Assembly: GCA_030848705.1 (NCBI GenBank)
Contig: CM061244.1
Coordinates: 50,013,190 to 50,077,189 of the forward strand
Source: Heracleum sosnowskyi
Lineage: Eukaryota > Streptophyta > Magnoliopsida > Apiales > Apiaceae
Length of the DNA: 64,000 nucleotides
Direction: 5' to 3'
The position numbers and the translations under genes are program-made. Shown piece after piece: positions 48,501 to 58,821 of this stretch. Every line of letters starts with the position of its first letter. Within the stretch, counting starts at the first letter, position 1. The notes beneath the pieces are model-generated. The model was not told where the DNA came from, made no database searches, and saw only the letters and a program-made list of their open reading frames with translations.

Positions 48501-49364
48501 AGCTGCTGAATTACTCTGAAATTCAGGTTCTTGTGGGCTTGATCCTTTCAGCTTCTTCTGTCTCTGATAGACTAACTCTTCTGCATTCCTCTTTTTCTTT
48601 GATGTAGGTGTAAGACCAACCAAGGAAGCAGTTGTAGATACCTTCTCCCAAGAATGTCCTTGAATCTGAGATGGAGAGGCTGGAGAGTCTGATAGAGAGA
48701 CAACTTTTGTTGTTGCATCAGGAATACTAACATCAGGATTTGATGTCTGAATATCAGTATCCTTCATTTGCACTGTCAAAGGAATATGATACCTGCTCTT
48801 TGATAATTTCCTTGTCTTTTGTGGTTTTGATAAAGGTACCACAGCTTTAGTAGCAGTATCAGCAACTTCCTTGTTCACATTCACCACAGAGGATATAGGT
48901 AAGTCATCCTCTGAATCACTTTCATCAATCAACCTTAACTTCCTTTTCACAGAAACATTCTTAACAACCTTATCAGCTTTCTTCACCAGGACCCCTTGTA
49001 CACCCCCTTGTATCTTCTTTTTAGTGAGTGGTGTAGAAGAAAAATCCTTTGAACCTGATTGCCTTCCAGACACATCAGTTCTAGCTGATTTCTTTGATTT
49101 TACAACTAAAGTCTTTTGAGAGACAGTAGAGGTGGTTGTTAACTGTTTTGACTGTTTAGGTTGCATGCTTGTGTCAGGAACAAGGTGGGTTGGTCCTTGT
49201 ACCATAGCATTAGAAAGTAGTCCATAACGAGTAGGCATTTTCTGATGTAAGAAAAACCTAACCTCATCAGGAATAAAAGCATTTCCGCACAAAATATTTT
49301 GCCATATCAGGATTGACCAGTTGACTTCCTGTACTTGCCTGCAAAAATTGTTAGTAACACTCAT
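45588..49364 (-). pseudogene. Third ORF of Sire-C, one in-frame stop
   Basis: Two open parts (49364-48135, 409 aa; 48116-45588, 842 aa) lie in one frame, separated by a single TAG (48135-48137). It is either a recent nonsense mutation or a readthrough site. The first part is Ser/Pro/Gln-rich with repeated QEPL/SQ units and Lys-rich patches (TSKKKR, SVKRKLRL). The second has acidic stretches, helical segments (VRTDIINN.. region), an RGRGSRGRRGARRSKRG basic cluster and a Leu/Glu-rich C-terminus resembling a coiled coil. The KEWS-type N-terminal domain of Sire-A and B is not seen. Many NPD/DTD tripeptides come from the family DNA motif. Function unknown; no membrane segment noticed. Confidence 0.75.
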
Positions 49365-49668
49365 ATTGATAGAAAAATGATAAATAATAAACTCTGATAA
49401 TAATGAAATTGAAATTGATAATTAAGACTGAAAACTTAATCAAAGACTAAGTAATAATCTAATTGTCCAGAGTTTACCAGGAGTGTTAATGACAAGATAG
49501 CATAGAACCTCTGGTTTTCATACCAGCTTCAATATCTGAGCATCAGGATTTGACCAATTGATTTCCTGTCAGGATTGAGTCCTATCAGGATTTGATCAAA
49601 GATACATACCTTTCTGAATAACCATCAGGATTTGATAGTTATCAGGATTTCCTCTCTGTAGCTTTTCC
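49365..49668 (-). other. Spacer between pol and third ORF of Sire-C
   Basis: About 300 bp without a coding frame. It contains at least five ATCAGGATTTGA-like motifs between 49550 and 49650. Confidence 0.7.
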
Positions 49669-52600
49669 TCAGAAATTCTCAAAATTCATCATTCCAAGTT
49701 CATTCACCAACTTATTGAAAGTAGCTTCAGGCAGTGGCTTGGTGAATATATCAGCTAGTTGTTGATCAGTAGGAACAAAGTGAAGTTCAATTGTTCCTTC
49801 CAGAACTTGTTCTCTTATAAAGTGATATCTGATACTGATGTGTTTAGTAAGAGAATGCTGAACTGGATTTCCTGTCATTGCAATAGCACTTTGGTTATCA
49901 CAATAAATAGGGATTTTTGAGTATGACAGGCCATAATCTAACAACTGATTTTTCATCCACATTATCTGAGCACAACAACTTCCTGCTGCAATGTACTCAG
50001 CTTCTGCAGTTGAAGTGGAAATAGATTTCTGCTTTTTACTGAACCATGAAACTAGTCTTCCACCCAAAAACTGACAACTTCCTGAAGTACTTTTCCTGTC
50101 TATTTTGCATCCTGCAAAATCAGCATCTGAATAACCACACAACCCAAAATCTGATTCCCTTGCATACCAAAGGCCAAGTGAAGGAGTGCCTTTGAGATAT
50201 CTGAAAATTCTTTTGACTGCAATCATATGTGGTTCTCTAGGTTTTGCTTGAAATCTTGCACATAGACAGGTTGCAAACATGATATCTGGTCTACTGGCAG
50301 TGAGATACAATAAAGAGCCAATCATTCCTCTGTAGTGAGTTACATCTACCTCTTCACCTTGATCAGGATCAAGTTTGGTAGCTGTAGCTATGGGAGTTGA
50401 AGCAGGAGTACTGTCTTGCATGTTAAACCTTGTCAATAAATTCCTTGTGTATTTAGACTGATTAATAAAAATCCCTTCATCAGTCTGTTTAACTTGAAGA
50501 CCCAGAAAGTAACTCATTTCTCCCATCATGCTCATTTGATATCTTGACTGCATAAGCTTGGAAAACTTTTCACACAGCTTATTGTTTGTTGACCCAAAAA
50601 TGATATCATCAACATAAATCTGAACTAACAGCAACTCCTTACCATGATTCAAATAAAATAGAGTTTTATCAATTGCACCTCTTTTGAATCCACTTTCCAG
50701 TAAGAATTGAGCTAAGGTTTCATACCATGCTCTTGGAGCTTGCTTTAGTCCATAAAGTGCCTTATCCAGTCTGTAGACATAATCTGGATATTTAGGATCA
50801 ATGAAACCAGGAGGTTGTTCTACATAAACTTCTTCCTCCAGTTCACCATTTAAGAAAGCACTTTTAACATCCATCTGGAAAACCTTGAATTTCTTATGTG
50901 CTGCATAAGCAAGAAATATCCTGATGGCTTCTAGTCTTGCAACAGGAGCAAAAGTTTCATCATAGTCAATTCCCTCTTGTTGGGAATACCCCTTTGCAAC
51001 TAGTCTTGCTTTATTTCTGATAATGACTCCATCAGAATCAGTCTTGTTCTTGAAAATCCACTTTGTACCAACTATTGATCTATTCTTTGGTCTTGGTACC
51101 AGTTTCCAGACTTCATTCCTTTCAAATTCATTCAGTTCTTCTTGCATTGCAGTAACCCAATCAGCATCTTTAAGTGCATCTTCAACTTTCTTAGGCTCCT
51201 CCTTGGATAGAAAGTTATTATATAAACATTCATTCTGAGTTGCACTTCTTGTTTGAACACCTGCATCAGGATCTCCAATTATCAAATCAGGAGTATGATC
51301 TTTTGTCCATTTCCTTGCTGGTGTCAAATTGTTTCTTGAAGTAGATGCTCCCCCTGGATTGGTGTTATCTTGATTGAAAGAATTTGATTGATTTGAAGCT
51401 CTCCCTGAATTATTGCTATGCCCTCCTGATGTGTTATCAGGATCTTCACTTGAATCAGTATCTGAAGAATTCTGTCCTGATGATTGAGTTGACTCTGAAC
51501 TTGTAGTTGAATGCCGTTGCTCCCCCTCAACATTAGCACTACTAGTTGTATTACTGTTGTTTGCATAATCAGTATTAGCACCATCAGTACCTGGTGAGTC
51601 ATCAGGATTTGGTGACCCGTCAGTACTGGATGAATGGACAGCTTCTGATTCACTTTCTTCAGGTTCCTTGGAAGCTTCATTTTCAAATAACAATCTATCA
51701 TGCGAGTCTTCAATGATTCCAGTTATCTTCTTATCATCAAAAGATACATGTATTGACTCCATGACAGTTCTTGTTCTCAAATTAAAAACTCTGAAGGCTC
51801 TTGATGTAGGATAACCTATGAATATTCCTTCATCAGCCTTTGTTTCAAATTTCCCTAGCTGTTCAGGATGAGTTCTGAGAACAAAACATTTACAGCCAAA
51901 CACATGCAGATGCTTCAGACTTGGCTTCTTCTCTTTGAGAGACTGATAAGGAGTGACACCATGCCTGTTTATCAATGTGAGATTTTGTGTATAGCATGAT
52001 GTGTTGACTGCTTCTGCCCAGAAATATGTAGGTAATTTAGCTTCTTCCAACATAGTTCTGCCAGCTTCAATAAGAGTTCTATTCTTCCTTTCTACTACTC
52101 CATTTTGCTGAGGTGTGCCAGGAGCAGAGAATTGTTGAATGATTCCTTTGTATTTGCAGAACTCTTCCATCTTTGAATTCTTAAATTCAGTACCATTATC
52201 ACTTCTTAGAATCTTGACTTTGTACTTTGTGGTTGTCTCAATCATCCTCACATGATCCAACAGAACTTCAGGAGTTTCATCTTTTCTATGCAGAAAATAC
52301 ACCCAGGTGAATCTAGAATATTCATCAACAATTACAAGAGTGTACCTTTTCTTACTGATGGACATGATGTTGACTGGACCAAACAGATCAAGATGTAGCA
52401 TGTGATATGGTTCTTCAATAGAGGATTCTGATTTACTCTGGAATGATGTCCTTCTTTGTTTTGCTTTTTGGCATGCATCACAGAGTCCATCAGGTGTATA
52501 TAAGACATTAGGTAATCCTCTTACTAACTCTTTCTTAACCAACTCATTGATGTTGCTGAAGTTGAGATGAGAAAGCTTCTTGTGCCAATTCCAACTTTCA

Positions 52601-53007
52601 TCTACTGAAGCTTTACTGATGAAACATGTAGGGGAGCCATCAGTATTTGAGAGAATGTTGGCTTCATATATGTTACCATGCCTGTAGCCAGTTAGTGCTA
52701 TCTTCCCTGTTGCTTTACTGACTACTTCACAATGTGTGGAATAGAAGTTGACATGATAACCTCTGTCAGTGATTTGACTAATACTCAACAAGTTGTGTTT
52801 TAGTCCCTTCACTAGAGCTACTTCTTCAATGATGACATTTCCAATGATTATATTGCCATATCCCAAGGTTTGTCCAATGTTGCCATCTCCATAAGACACA
52901 GTTGGGCCAGCTTTTTCCTCATATTCTGATAACAGGGCTTTGTTTCCAGTCATGTGCACAGAACATCCACTATCCATGACTAACACATTTTTCTTTTTAC
53001 CATGCAT
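49669..53007 (-). CDS. pol: pol polyprotein of Sire-C (protease, integrase, RT, RNase H)
   Basis: 1112 aa, uninterrupted. Protease active site MDSGCSVHM (Asp12). Integrase zinc finger His142, His147, Cys176, Cys179; catalytic core Asp207, Asp270 (RSDNGTEF) and Glu306 (GVVERKN) with D-35-E spacing. Then a Ser/Asn-rich hinge (about 430-560). RT has QMDVKSAFLNGE and YVDD starting at residue 798. RNase H has YSDADFAG, TAEAEY and YCDNQSA, ending IFTKPLPEATFNKLVNELGM. Domain order is that of Ty1/copia. The ATG at 53007 follows the gag stop by 15 bases in the same frame, so expression may be by readthrough of TAG at 53023-53025 or by internal initiation. All key residues are present. Confidence 0.95.
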   Translation of the reverse strand: MHGKKKNVLVMDSGCSVHMTGNKALLSEYEEKAGPTVSYGDGNIGQTLGYGNIIIGNVIIEEVALVKGLKHNLLSISQITDRGYHVNFYSTHCEVVSKATGKIALTGYRHGNIYEANILSNTDGSPTCFISKASVDESWNWHKKLSHLNFSNINELVKKELVRGLPNVLYTPDGLCDACQKAKQRRTSFQSKSESSIEEPYHMLHLDLFGPVNIMSISKKRYTLVIVDEYSRFTWVYFLHRKDETPEVLLDHVRMIETTTKYKVKILRSDNGTEFKNSKMEEFCKYKGIIQQFSAPGTPQQNGVVERKNRTLIEAGRTMLEEAKLPTYFWAEAVNTSCYTQNLTLINRHGVTPYQSLKEKKPSLKHLHVFGCKCFVLRTHPEQLGKFETKADEGIFIGYPTSRAFRVFNLRTRTVMESIHVSFDDKKITGIIEDSHDRLLFENEASKEPEESESEAVHSSSTDGSPNPDDSPGTDGANTDYANNSNTTSSANVEGEQRHSTTSSESTQSSGQNSSDTDSSEDPDNTSGGHSNNSGRASNQSNSFNQDNTNPGGASTSRNNLTPARKWTKDHTPDLIIGDPDAGVQTRSATQNECLYNNFLSKEEPKKVEDALKDADWVTAMQEELNEFERNEVWKLVPRPKNRSIVGTKWIFKNKTDSDGVIIRNKARLVAKGYSQQEGIDYDETFAPVARLEAIRIFLAYAAHKKFKVFQMDVKSAFLNGELEEEVYVEQPPGFIDPKYPDYVYRLDKALYGLKQAPRAWYETLAQFLLESGFKRGAIDKTLFYLNHGKELLLVQIYVDDIIFGSTNNKLCEKFSKLMQSRYQMSMMGEMSYFLGLQVKQTDEGIFINQSKYTRNLLTRFNMQDSTPASTPIATATKLDPDQGEEVDVTHYRGMIGSLLYLTASRPDIMFATCLCARFQAKPREPHMIAVKRIFRYLKGTPSLGLWYARESDFGLCGYSDADFAGCKIDRKSTSGSCQFLGGRLVSWFSKKQKSISTSTAEAEYIAAGSCCAQIMWMKNQLLDYGLSYSKIPIYCDNQSAIAMTGNPVQHSLTKHISIRYHFIREQVLEGTIELHFVPTDQQLADIFTKPLPEATFNKLVNELGMMNFENF

Positions 53008-53022
53008 CAGAATAGTAAAACA

Positions 53023-55335
53023 CTAGTCAGAATGTTTAGGAACCCACACTAGTTGGATTCCTTGTTCATGCATTTTATTAAATTTAACAGCAGAAGACTT
53101 TTTGACTTTAGCAGTCCTGACAGGATTTACTCCATCAGGATTTGCTTTGTCAGTATCAGTATTAACAAAAGCATGCTTCACTATGACATTTTCAGTTTTA
53201 TCAGACTTTGTACTACTTTCAAACTTAGGCAATGGATCATAAAAGTTATAGTACAAATCATGATACTCTTTACATGTATAAATAGAATGCCATAGACTAC
53301 CACAATGAAAACAGGAATTCTGTGGTTTGTAAAATACTGATCTATTCCTAACATCAGACTTAGGAATTTCAGCAATTTTCTTCTTACTCTCTTTACAATC
53401 AATAGCAAGATGATTAGAGTTACCACAGTTAAAACAACTCTTTCTAGGTGCATTTGGGATATATTTATAACCATTCTCTTTATTGATCCCAACTTTACCA
53501 TTCCTGTTTCTCTTAACAGTAGCTTCCTTTTTCTTATCTGTAACCTCACAGATTTTATCCTTAAGCTGTTTCTGAGACAATAGACCTACATTCTTAGTGA
53601 CTTTGTTCATGACAGGTTTAGACTTTATAATTTTAATTCCTTGAGTAGAAGAAGATCCCTTTTCAAAAGTAGAATTGGAATCCTTACCAAAAACAAAATT
53701 AACAGGAGTAATCTTAGATTTGGTTGAGTCTATAACATGTCTATAGGTCTTTGGACTGACTGTCTCATCAATGACAATTTTCTCTTTCAATTTCTTATCT
53801 TCATCTGACTTATATCCTAGACACTCTTTCCAATTCTTAGAGATATTAATCTCATGAAATTTCCTACCAGAGTCTGTCCAGGTTCTGATTTTCTCATTAG
53901 CATATTCAAGTTCTTTTTCAAGGGAAGTACATTTAGATGTCATCTCTAAGTGCATGTGTTTAGCATTATCACATTCTTTTTGTACTTCTTGCATACGAGA
54001 AAATTCAGCTTCTAATATCTCATTCCTCTTTCTAAGGTCAGACATCTCAGATAAGATTCTAGTATTCTCAGCAGTTTGACTTCTAAAGCTAATATGTAAT
54101 GACTTTAGAAAGCGTCTTAACTCAGAAGCATTATCAGTATCAAAATCAAAGATAGTATTTAGTACCTTATCATCAGGAGCAGCAGTTACATCAGCATTGG
54201 CCATTAATGCATAGTTGACTACCTCAGTATCAGATTCTGAGGAAGAGTCCATCCAATCCTTACTTGATGTGATGAGTGCCTTTGTCTTGTTGCATTCAGA
54301 AGCAAAGTGACCCATACCATTACACTTGTAGCATCTAACCTTTGACTTGTCAAATTTGCTACCATTGCTGTCCTTCTTGATATACTTGTCTTTGTCTGCT
54401 TTGAAGGTCTTCTTCTGAAAGTTGCCCTGTCTTCTATTCTTCCTGAACTTCATCCTTCTGAAGTTTCTGACAATCATAGCAACCATCTCTTCCATGTCTG
54501 AATCAGAAGATTCATCACCAGTATTGGCATCAGGATTGCCATCAGTATCTGATGAAGAGTCGTCAGGATCTGACTCAGCTTCTCTTGCTTTCCTTCTAGA
54601 GACCTCCATAGCTTTCCCTTTTGATTTTGCTTCTACATTCAAAGCAATTGACTTTGCCTTGCTGCTTTTCTTGTTCTTTCTCTGTTGAACTTCAAGATCA
54701 TGAGTTCTTAGCATCCCATAGATCTCATCAAGAGACACAATGTTCAGATCATACTGGTGTCTAATGATTGAGGTCTGAGTATCCCATTCTTCAGGTAAAG
54801 CTCTAAGAAATTTGGTGTTTGAATCTTCAGTTTCATATACTTTGTCAACTAAGGATAAGCTGTTCAATAGTGTCAGGAATCTATCATATAGATCAGTCAG
54901 GCTCTCTTCAGGTCTTGCATCGAATTGTTCATATTCTTGAATCAATAGAGCCCTTCTGTTTTTCTTGACAGATGCAGATCCCTGGCACTGAGTTTCCAAA
55001 GTATCCCAGATTTCTTTTGAAGACTTGCATGCAATCACTCTGTTTGACATAACAGCATCAAGGCTATTATGCAAGATATTCTTTATCTTTGGTTCCCTGA
55101 GTACATGAGCTTTTTCTTCTGGAGTCCATTCAGCTTTAGCTTTGACCACATAATGTTCTGGTACTGTATCTGTTCGTTCTACGAACTTTGTTGGTATATA
55201 TGGTCCATCACGAATCCTGTCCAAGTAGTCAGGATCCATAGCCTCCAGGTACATCAGCATCTTTACCCTCCATGTGGGATATTCTGATATCTTCAAGATG
55301 GGAATCTTCATGCTTTCATACTTGGTTGTCGACAT
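53023..55335 (-). CDS. gag: Gag of Sire-C
   Basis: 770 aa, uninterrupted, large for copia and typical of Sirevirus Gag. Residues about 10-220 form the UBN2/DUF4219-type capsid region (YPTWRVKMLMYLEAMD, SKEIWDTLETQCQGS, NTKFLRALPEEWD). CCHC knuckles: CYKCNGMGHFASEC (335-348), CFNCGNSNHLAIDC (634-647) and a third, CFHCGSLWHSIYTC (from 675). Residues 400-520 are helical. The C-terminus is VWVPKHSD followed by TAG, the same end as in Sire-A and B. The start is the first ATG after the primer site. The family motif appears in the Asp/Asn-rich stretch at 255-280 and before the C-terminus. Confidence 0.94.
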   Translation of the reverse strand: MSTTKYESMKIPILKISEYPTWRVKMLMYLEAMDPDYLDRIRDGPYIPTKFVERTDTVPEHYVVKAKAEWTPEEKAHVLREPKIKNILHNSLDAVMSNRVIACKSSKEIWDTLETQCQGSASVKKNRRALLIQEYEQFDARPEESLTDLYDRFLTLLNSLSLVDKVYETEDSNTKFLRALPEEWDTQTSIIRHQYDLNIVSLDEIYGMLRTHDLEVQQRKNKKSSKAKSIALNVEAKSKGKAMEVSRRKAREAESDPDDSSSDTDGNPDANTGDESSDSDMEEMVAMIVRNFRRMKFRKNRRQGNFQKKTFKADKDKYIKKDSNGSKFDKSKVRCYKCNGMGHFASECNKTKALITSSKDWMDSSSESDTEVVNYALMANADVTAAPDDKVLNTIFDFDTDNASELRRFLKSLHISFRSQTAENTRILSEMSDLRKRNEILEAEFSRMQEVQKECDNAKHMHLEMTSKCTSLEKELEYANEKIRTWTDSGRKFHEINISKNWKECLGYKSDEDKKLKEKIVIDETVSPKTYRHVIDSTKSKITPVNFVFGKDSNSTFEKGSSSTQGIKIIKSKPVMNKVTKNVGLLSQKQLKDKICEVTDKKKEATVKRNRNGKVGINKENGYKYIPNAPRKSCFNCGNSNHLAIDCKESKKKIAEIPKSDVRNRSVFYKPQNSCFHCGSLWHSIYTCKEYHDLYYNFYDPLPKFESSTKSDKTENVIVKHAFVNTDTDKANPDGVNPVRTAKVKKSSAVKFNKMHEQGIQLVWVPKHSD

Positions 55336-55371
55336 CTTTAGATCGTATCTGATTCAGAATTAAATCAGTTT

Positions 55372-55383
55372 GCTCTGATACCA
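55372..55383 (-). promoter_or_regulatory. Primer binding site of Sire-C
   Basis: The minus strand reads TGGTATCAGAGC, matching the initiator-tRNA-Met primer site, two bases from the 5' LTR. Confidence 0.93.
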
Positions 55384-55385
55384 AT

Positions 55386-55987
55386 TGTTGCCCAGTAAAT
55401 AACAATTGTAGAAGGGGGTTGAATACAATTGTATAAGATTCTCGACTTTATATAACACAAATATGAAAGATCAATAACAATAACAATAACAGCTTTATTA
55501 ACTTTGATATAAAACTGTTACAAACTCTCTTAAGAAATTCTGATGTTCTTAAGAGCTGCTAGCTTACAAAAAACTCTCTCAAGAAATTCTGTTCTTAAGA
55601 GCTTCTCTCCGATTATGTTCTCTCTCGAATGAATTACATAAATCAAAACCAAGACTGTGTTTATATAGTGCACACAGCTTCTCTATCAATAACAAGATAA
55701 GTCCTAATCATAACAAAGATAGAAACATATCTTTAATCGATAGCTGCATTCTACAAACCAGGAACAAACTTCCATGTTTATCTAGACTCCAAATATAACT
55801 CGAAGTAGGAATCCTGATCAGCTTCAAGTTCTGATGATCAATCCTGATCATAGTCTGAGTAGGAATCCTGATGATCAATAAGATACTGACGCTTGATCAA
55901 ATACTGATGACCATGCAATACTGATGACGTCAGCAATCCTGATCAGTTGAGTCTAGCTTCTGACGATCATTGAATTCTGATCTAACA
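55386..55987 (-). repeat. 5' LTR of Sire-C (602 bp)
   Basis: Same as 44877-45478 apart from two transitions (one in GATTCTCGAYTTTA, one in AAATCRAAACC). TATA box CTATATAAA on the minus strand at 55660-55668. Flanked by TATAT at 55988-55992. Confidence 0.97.
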
Positions 55988-56299
55988 TATATTTTGAAGT
56001 TAAATAAAATGTCTTCTATCAAATGACACTCACATATTTCACGTGAATTTCTAAAAATCTGTGATTTTATATAGTGATATAAAGATGTTTTAGTTAATAA
56101 ATAAACTCAAGTTCAATTTCTACAAACAACTTTTTCTAATAAATAATAAACACAGAGGCAAGTTAGTCAGTTCAAATCATGCACAAAATATCTCATAATT
56201 AAATTATCTCACCAATTATAAGATTATGTTAATCGATATAATAATAGATACCAAATACTCCTCTACTCACGCGACACACACATATACATATAATGTGTT

Positions 56300-56710
56300 T
56301 GATATAGAACATGTATGACTGAGTAGTGCTATGGTAGGAAAATGAGCAAATTAGTGCATAAACCCAAGTTCGATTCCATTCATTAATAATTTTTTTTTAG
56401 AAGAAAGAGTAAACACAAGGGAAATTTAGATATTTTAAATTAAATAAAATGTCTCACCAATTTAGATTAGATTAAATGTCTCATGAATCATTGCTTTTAT
56501 TGGGCTATAATAAAATAGATATATAATAATAATACCAAATATTTCTTTACTCACACGACACACACATATGATGTGTGTAATTTATAACTCATATAATTGA
56601 GTGGTGTGGTGGTAAGAGGAGCTGCAAGTTATTGTGGATACCCAAGTTCGAATCCATTCAATATCAATTTTTTAAGAATACTAAACATAAGGGCAATTTG
56701 GACATTTCAA
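56300..56710 (+). repeat. Duplicated SINE/tRNA-like segments in the Helitron body
   Basis: Two related segments (about 56310-56430 and 56595-56705) each contain an A-box-like GTGGTGTGGTGGTAAGAG or its variant and a B-box-like AGTTCGAATCC / AGTTCGATTCC. They are followed by similar sequence (CAAGGGAAATTTAGATATTT / CATAAGGGCAATTTGGACAT). This resembles a tRNA-derived SINE or its remnant; no 3' tail or target duplication was delimited. Confidence 0.35.
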
Positions 56711-57321
56711 ATGCATTAAAATGTCTTGCCAATTTAGCATGAATAAAATGTCCCCCCAATTAATTGACCCATGTTGGGCTATTATTAATAGAAAGATTAG
56801 TTAATTATTGATATTTTATGTTACTAAATGAAATTGCCCGTGATATTTTTGGAGTTTTAGTTAGAAGAAATTTTAGTTAGAAAATATAAAAAAAATATAC
56901 GTTTTGGAAAAAAAACTAATTGGTCAGTCATTAATAATTATAATATTATTATTTTATTTTATTATATATAACTCTCTGTGTTATTTTTGGAAAATGAGAT
57001 GTTTTAGTTATGAAAAAAATAAAAAAGTAGAAATTTTAGTTAGAATATAAAAAAAGAATATATACTTTGACTAAAAAAGGTAATGAGTTAGATATTAGCA
57101 ATTATAACTTTATTATGTTATTTTATTAAATAAAACTGTCTGCGATATTTTTGGAAAATGAGATATTTTAGTTAGGAAAAATAGATTAGATATTCTATAT
57201 AATCGATTTGATCAGATATATCTAACGGCTATGAATTGAGTGACCACACTACAAAAACTTTCAATGTGACCGGATTACAAAACTTTCAATGTTTCGTTTT
57301 TAATATAATAGTATAAATAGA

Positions 57322-58821
57322 TTTCTTGCGTATCCAATTCCATTCATCTCTAGAATGGATTAACGAGTCGTTACTATTTTATAACTTTTGTTAACAACCT
57401 TTTATATATAATTATTAATTATAAATATTCAATATTTTATTATTTAAAACAATTCACGCAAAAATTTAAATTTTTTGATGCAAATCCACATAAAACATTC
57501 TGGAACTTCCAAACCAAAGAAATGCAACATCAACATGAGAATGTACACTTTGTCATTTCCGGAATCCTTCTTTTATTTTTTCATATTGTATTAAATTTAA
57601 AGAAAAAAAAAGAGAAAATTCAATCGTTTTAAAATTTTATAATTCTAACAGAAAAGGATGAAAAAAATCAAATGCCTTTTTCTTGTTTCGACCCGTGGAT
57701 GTCATTTTATTTTGAAACTTGGTACATAAATAATTATTATTTCTTCTACAAATTGATATAAAATTAAAAATAATGCTCGCATGAAATCCGTAAACGCTAT
57801 ATTAAAAATTAAAATTTTAAGTTTCTCAATTGTTATTGTCATTATATATTAGTAAGTATAATATTAATAATTTTAAATAAATAAAATTAAAACACATAAC
57901 TACGGAATGAAAATAAGAGAATATATTTATTTTATTTCAAAATTAATTTGAATACATATATTGTCGTGCACGTATTAAAATTAGTAACTGATTAACACAA
58001 CTCTAGTGCCATGTCATCGCCATTATTTAACTCTAGTTAAATTTTTTTATGTTTTTGTGAAGTTTGTTGGTTTATTTCACCAAAAAATTTGATGAATGTT
58101 AAAGTGAAAAAAGAGTAAAAGTTGATTGGTTTTTAGTGTGATTAAGTATTTTTTAAATTAAAATGTCTTATTATTTCGTAAAAAGATGTTACTTTTTTCA
58201 GCCAAAATACAATACGTTTTCTATTTTTTCTAACAAAATTCCCACCTTCAAAAATATCACGGGCAATTAACTTTTTCAACTAAAACATGTTGCCTTTTTT
58301 TTTCCTCACTAAAACATCTCTTTCCCAAAAATATCATGGAAAAACCTTACTTAATGCGTTTAATTATTTAAAAAAGTTATTTATTTTAACATGAATACTT
58401 ATTTTTTTTAACAAATACAATTAATAAAATATTAAACATAATTTAAAAATTCATATAATTTAATCAAAAATCACATGTATTAACATAATTACAAACTATT
58501 TCAATTACAATTTAATTAGAATTAAAAAACAAGACATTTAAAAAAACGTTTTTATTTATATTTATATTATTACAACAAAATATATTGATAATTTGGACGG
58601 TTACCTTGAGTGACATGCTTACTAAGCTAATAATTTATTATAAAATTTATAAGCTTTTTTAGATTTGAAATATTAAAATATACTTTTTATTCTTTTTAAA
58701 AATATAGCATGTTAAGAAGTAGTAAAATCTCAAAAAATTTAAAAATTACACGCTAATAAAACAGAATATAAAAAAACAAGAAATGAAAGGCCAAAGTTGA
58801 TAAATGGAAAAGAGAAATTAA
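57322..58821. other. AT-rich intergenic DNA with an inverted Helitron-like fragment
   Basis: No gene seen. About 58180-58360 is, in reverse orientation, the same kind of sequence as the Helitron bodies at 41300-42500 (AAAACATGTT, AAAAATATCACGGGCAA). The rest is AT-rich with no recognisable feature. Confidence 0.5.

Larger units (their letters stand above)
44877..55987 (-). mobile_element. Sire-C: complete, very young Sirevirus-type copia element (11.1 kb)
   Basis: Both LTRs are exactly 602 bp and differ at two positions by eye. Perfect TATAT duplications flank it (44872-44876 and 55988-55992). Minus-strand order: 5' LTR, primer site, gag, TAG, pol in the same frame, spacer, third ORF, polypurine tract, 3' LTR. 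gag and pol are uninterrupted, so this copy could be recently mobile or a source of trans-acting proteins; one TAG breaks the third ORF. Confidence 0.96.
44509..57321 (-). mobile_element. Non-autonomous Helitron (about 1.7 kb without Sire-C) hosting Sire-C
   Basis: Minus-sense signature: host A, 5' TCTATTTATACTATTATATT at 57321, 3' hairpin CCCGTGTCTTGCACGGG and terminus CTAG at 44509, host T. Both flanking bases fit Helitron insertion between A and T. Removing Sire-C with its TATAT duplication leaves about 1697 bp with no coding capacity for Rep/helicase. The body includes duplicated segments (56250-56420 and 56530-56710). Confidence 0.72.

Noticed and set aside
45588..49364. Calling the Sire-C third ORF an envelope protein
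   Set aside because: No signal peptide, membrane segment or cleavage site is visible; the name rests only on position downstream of pol.
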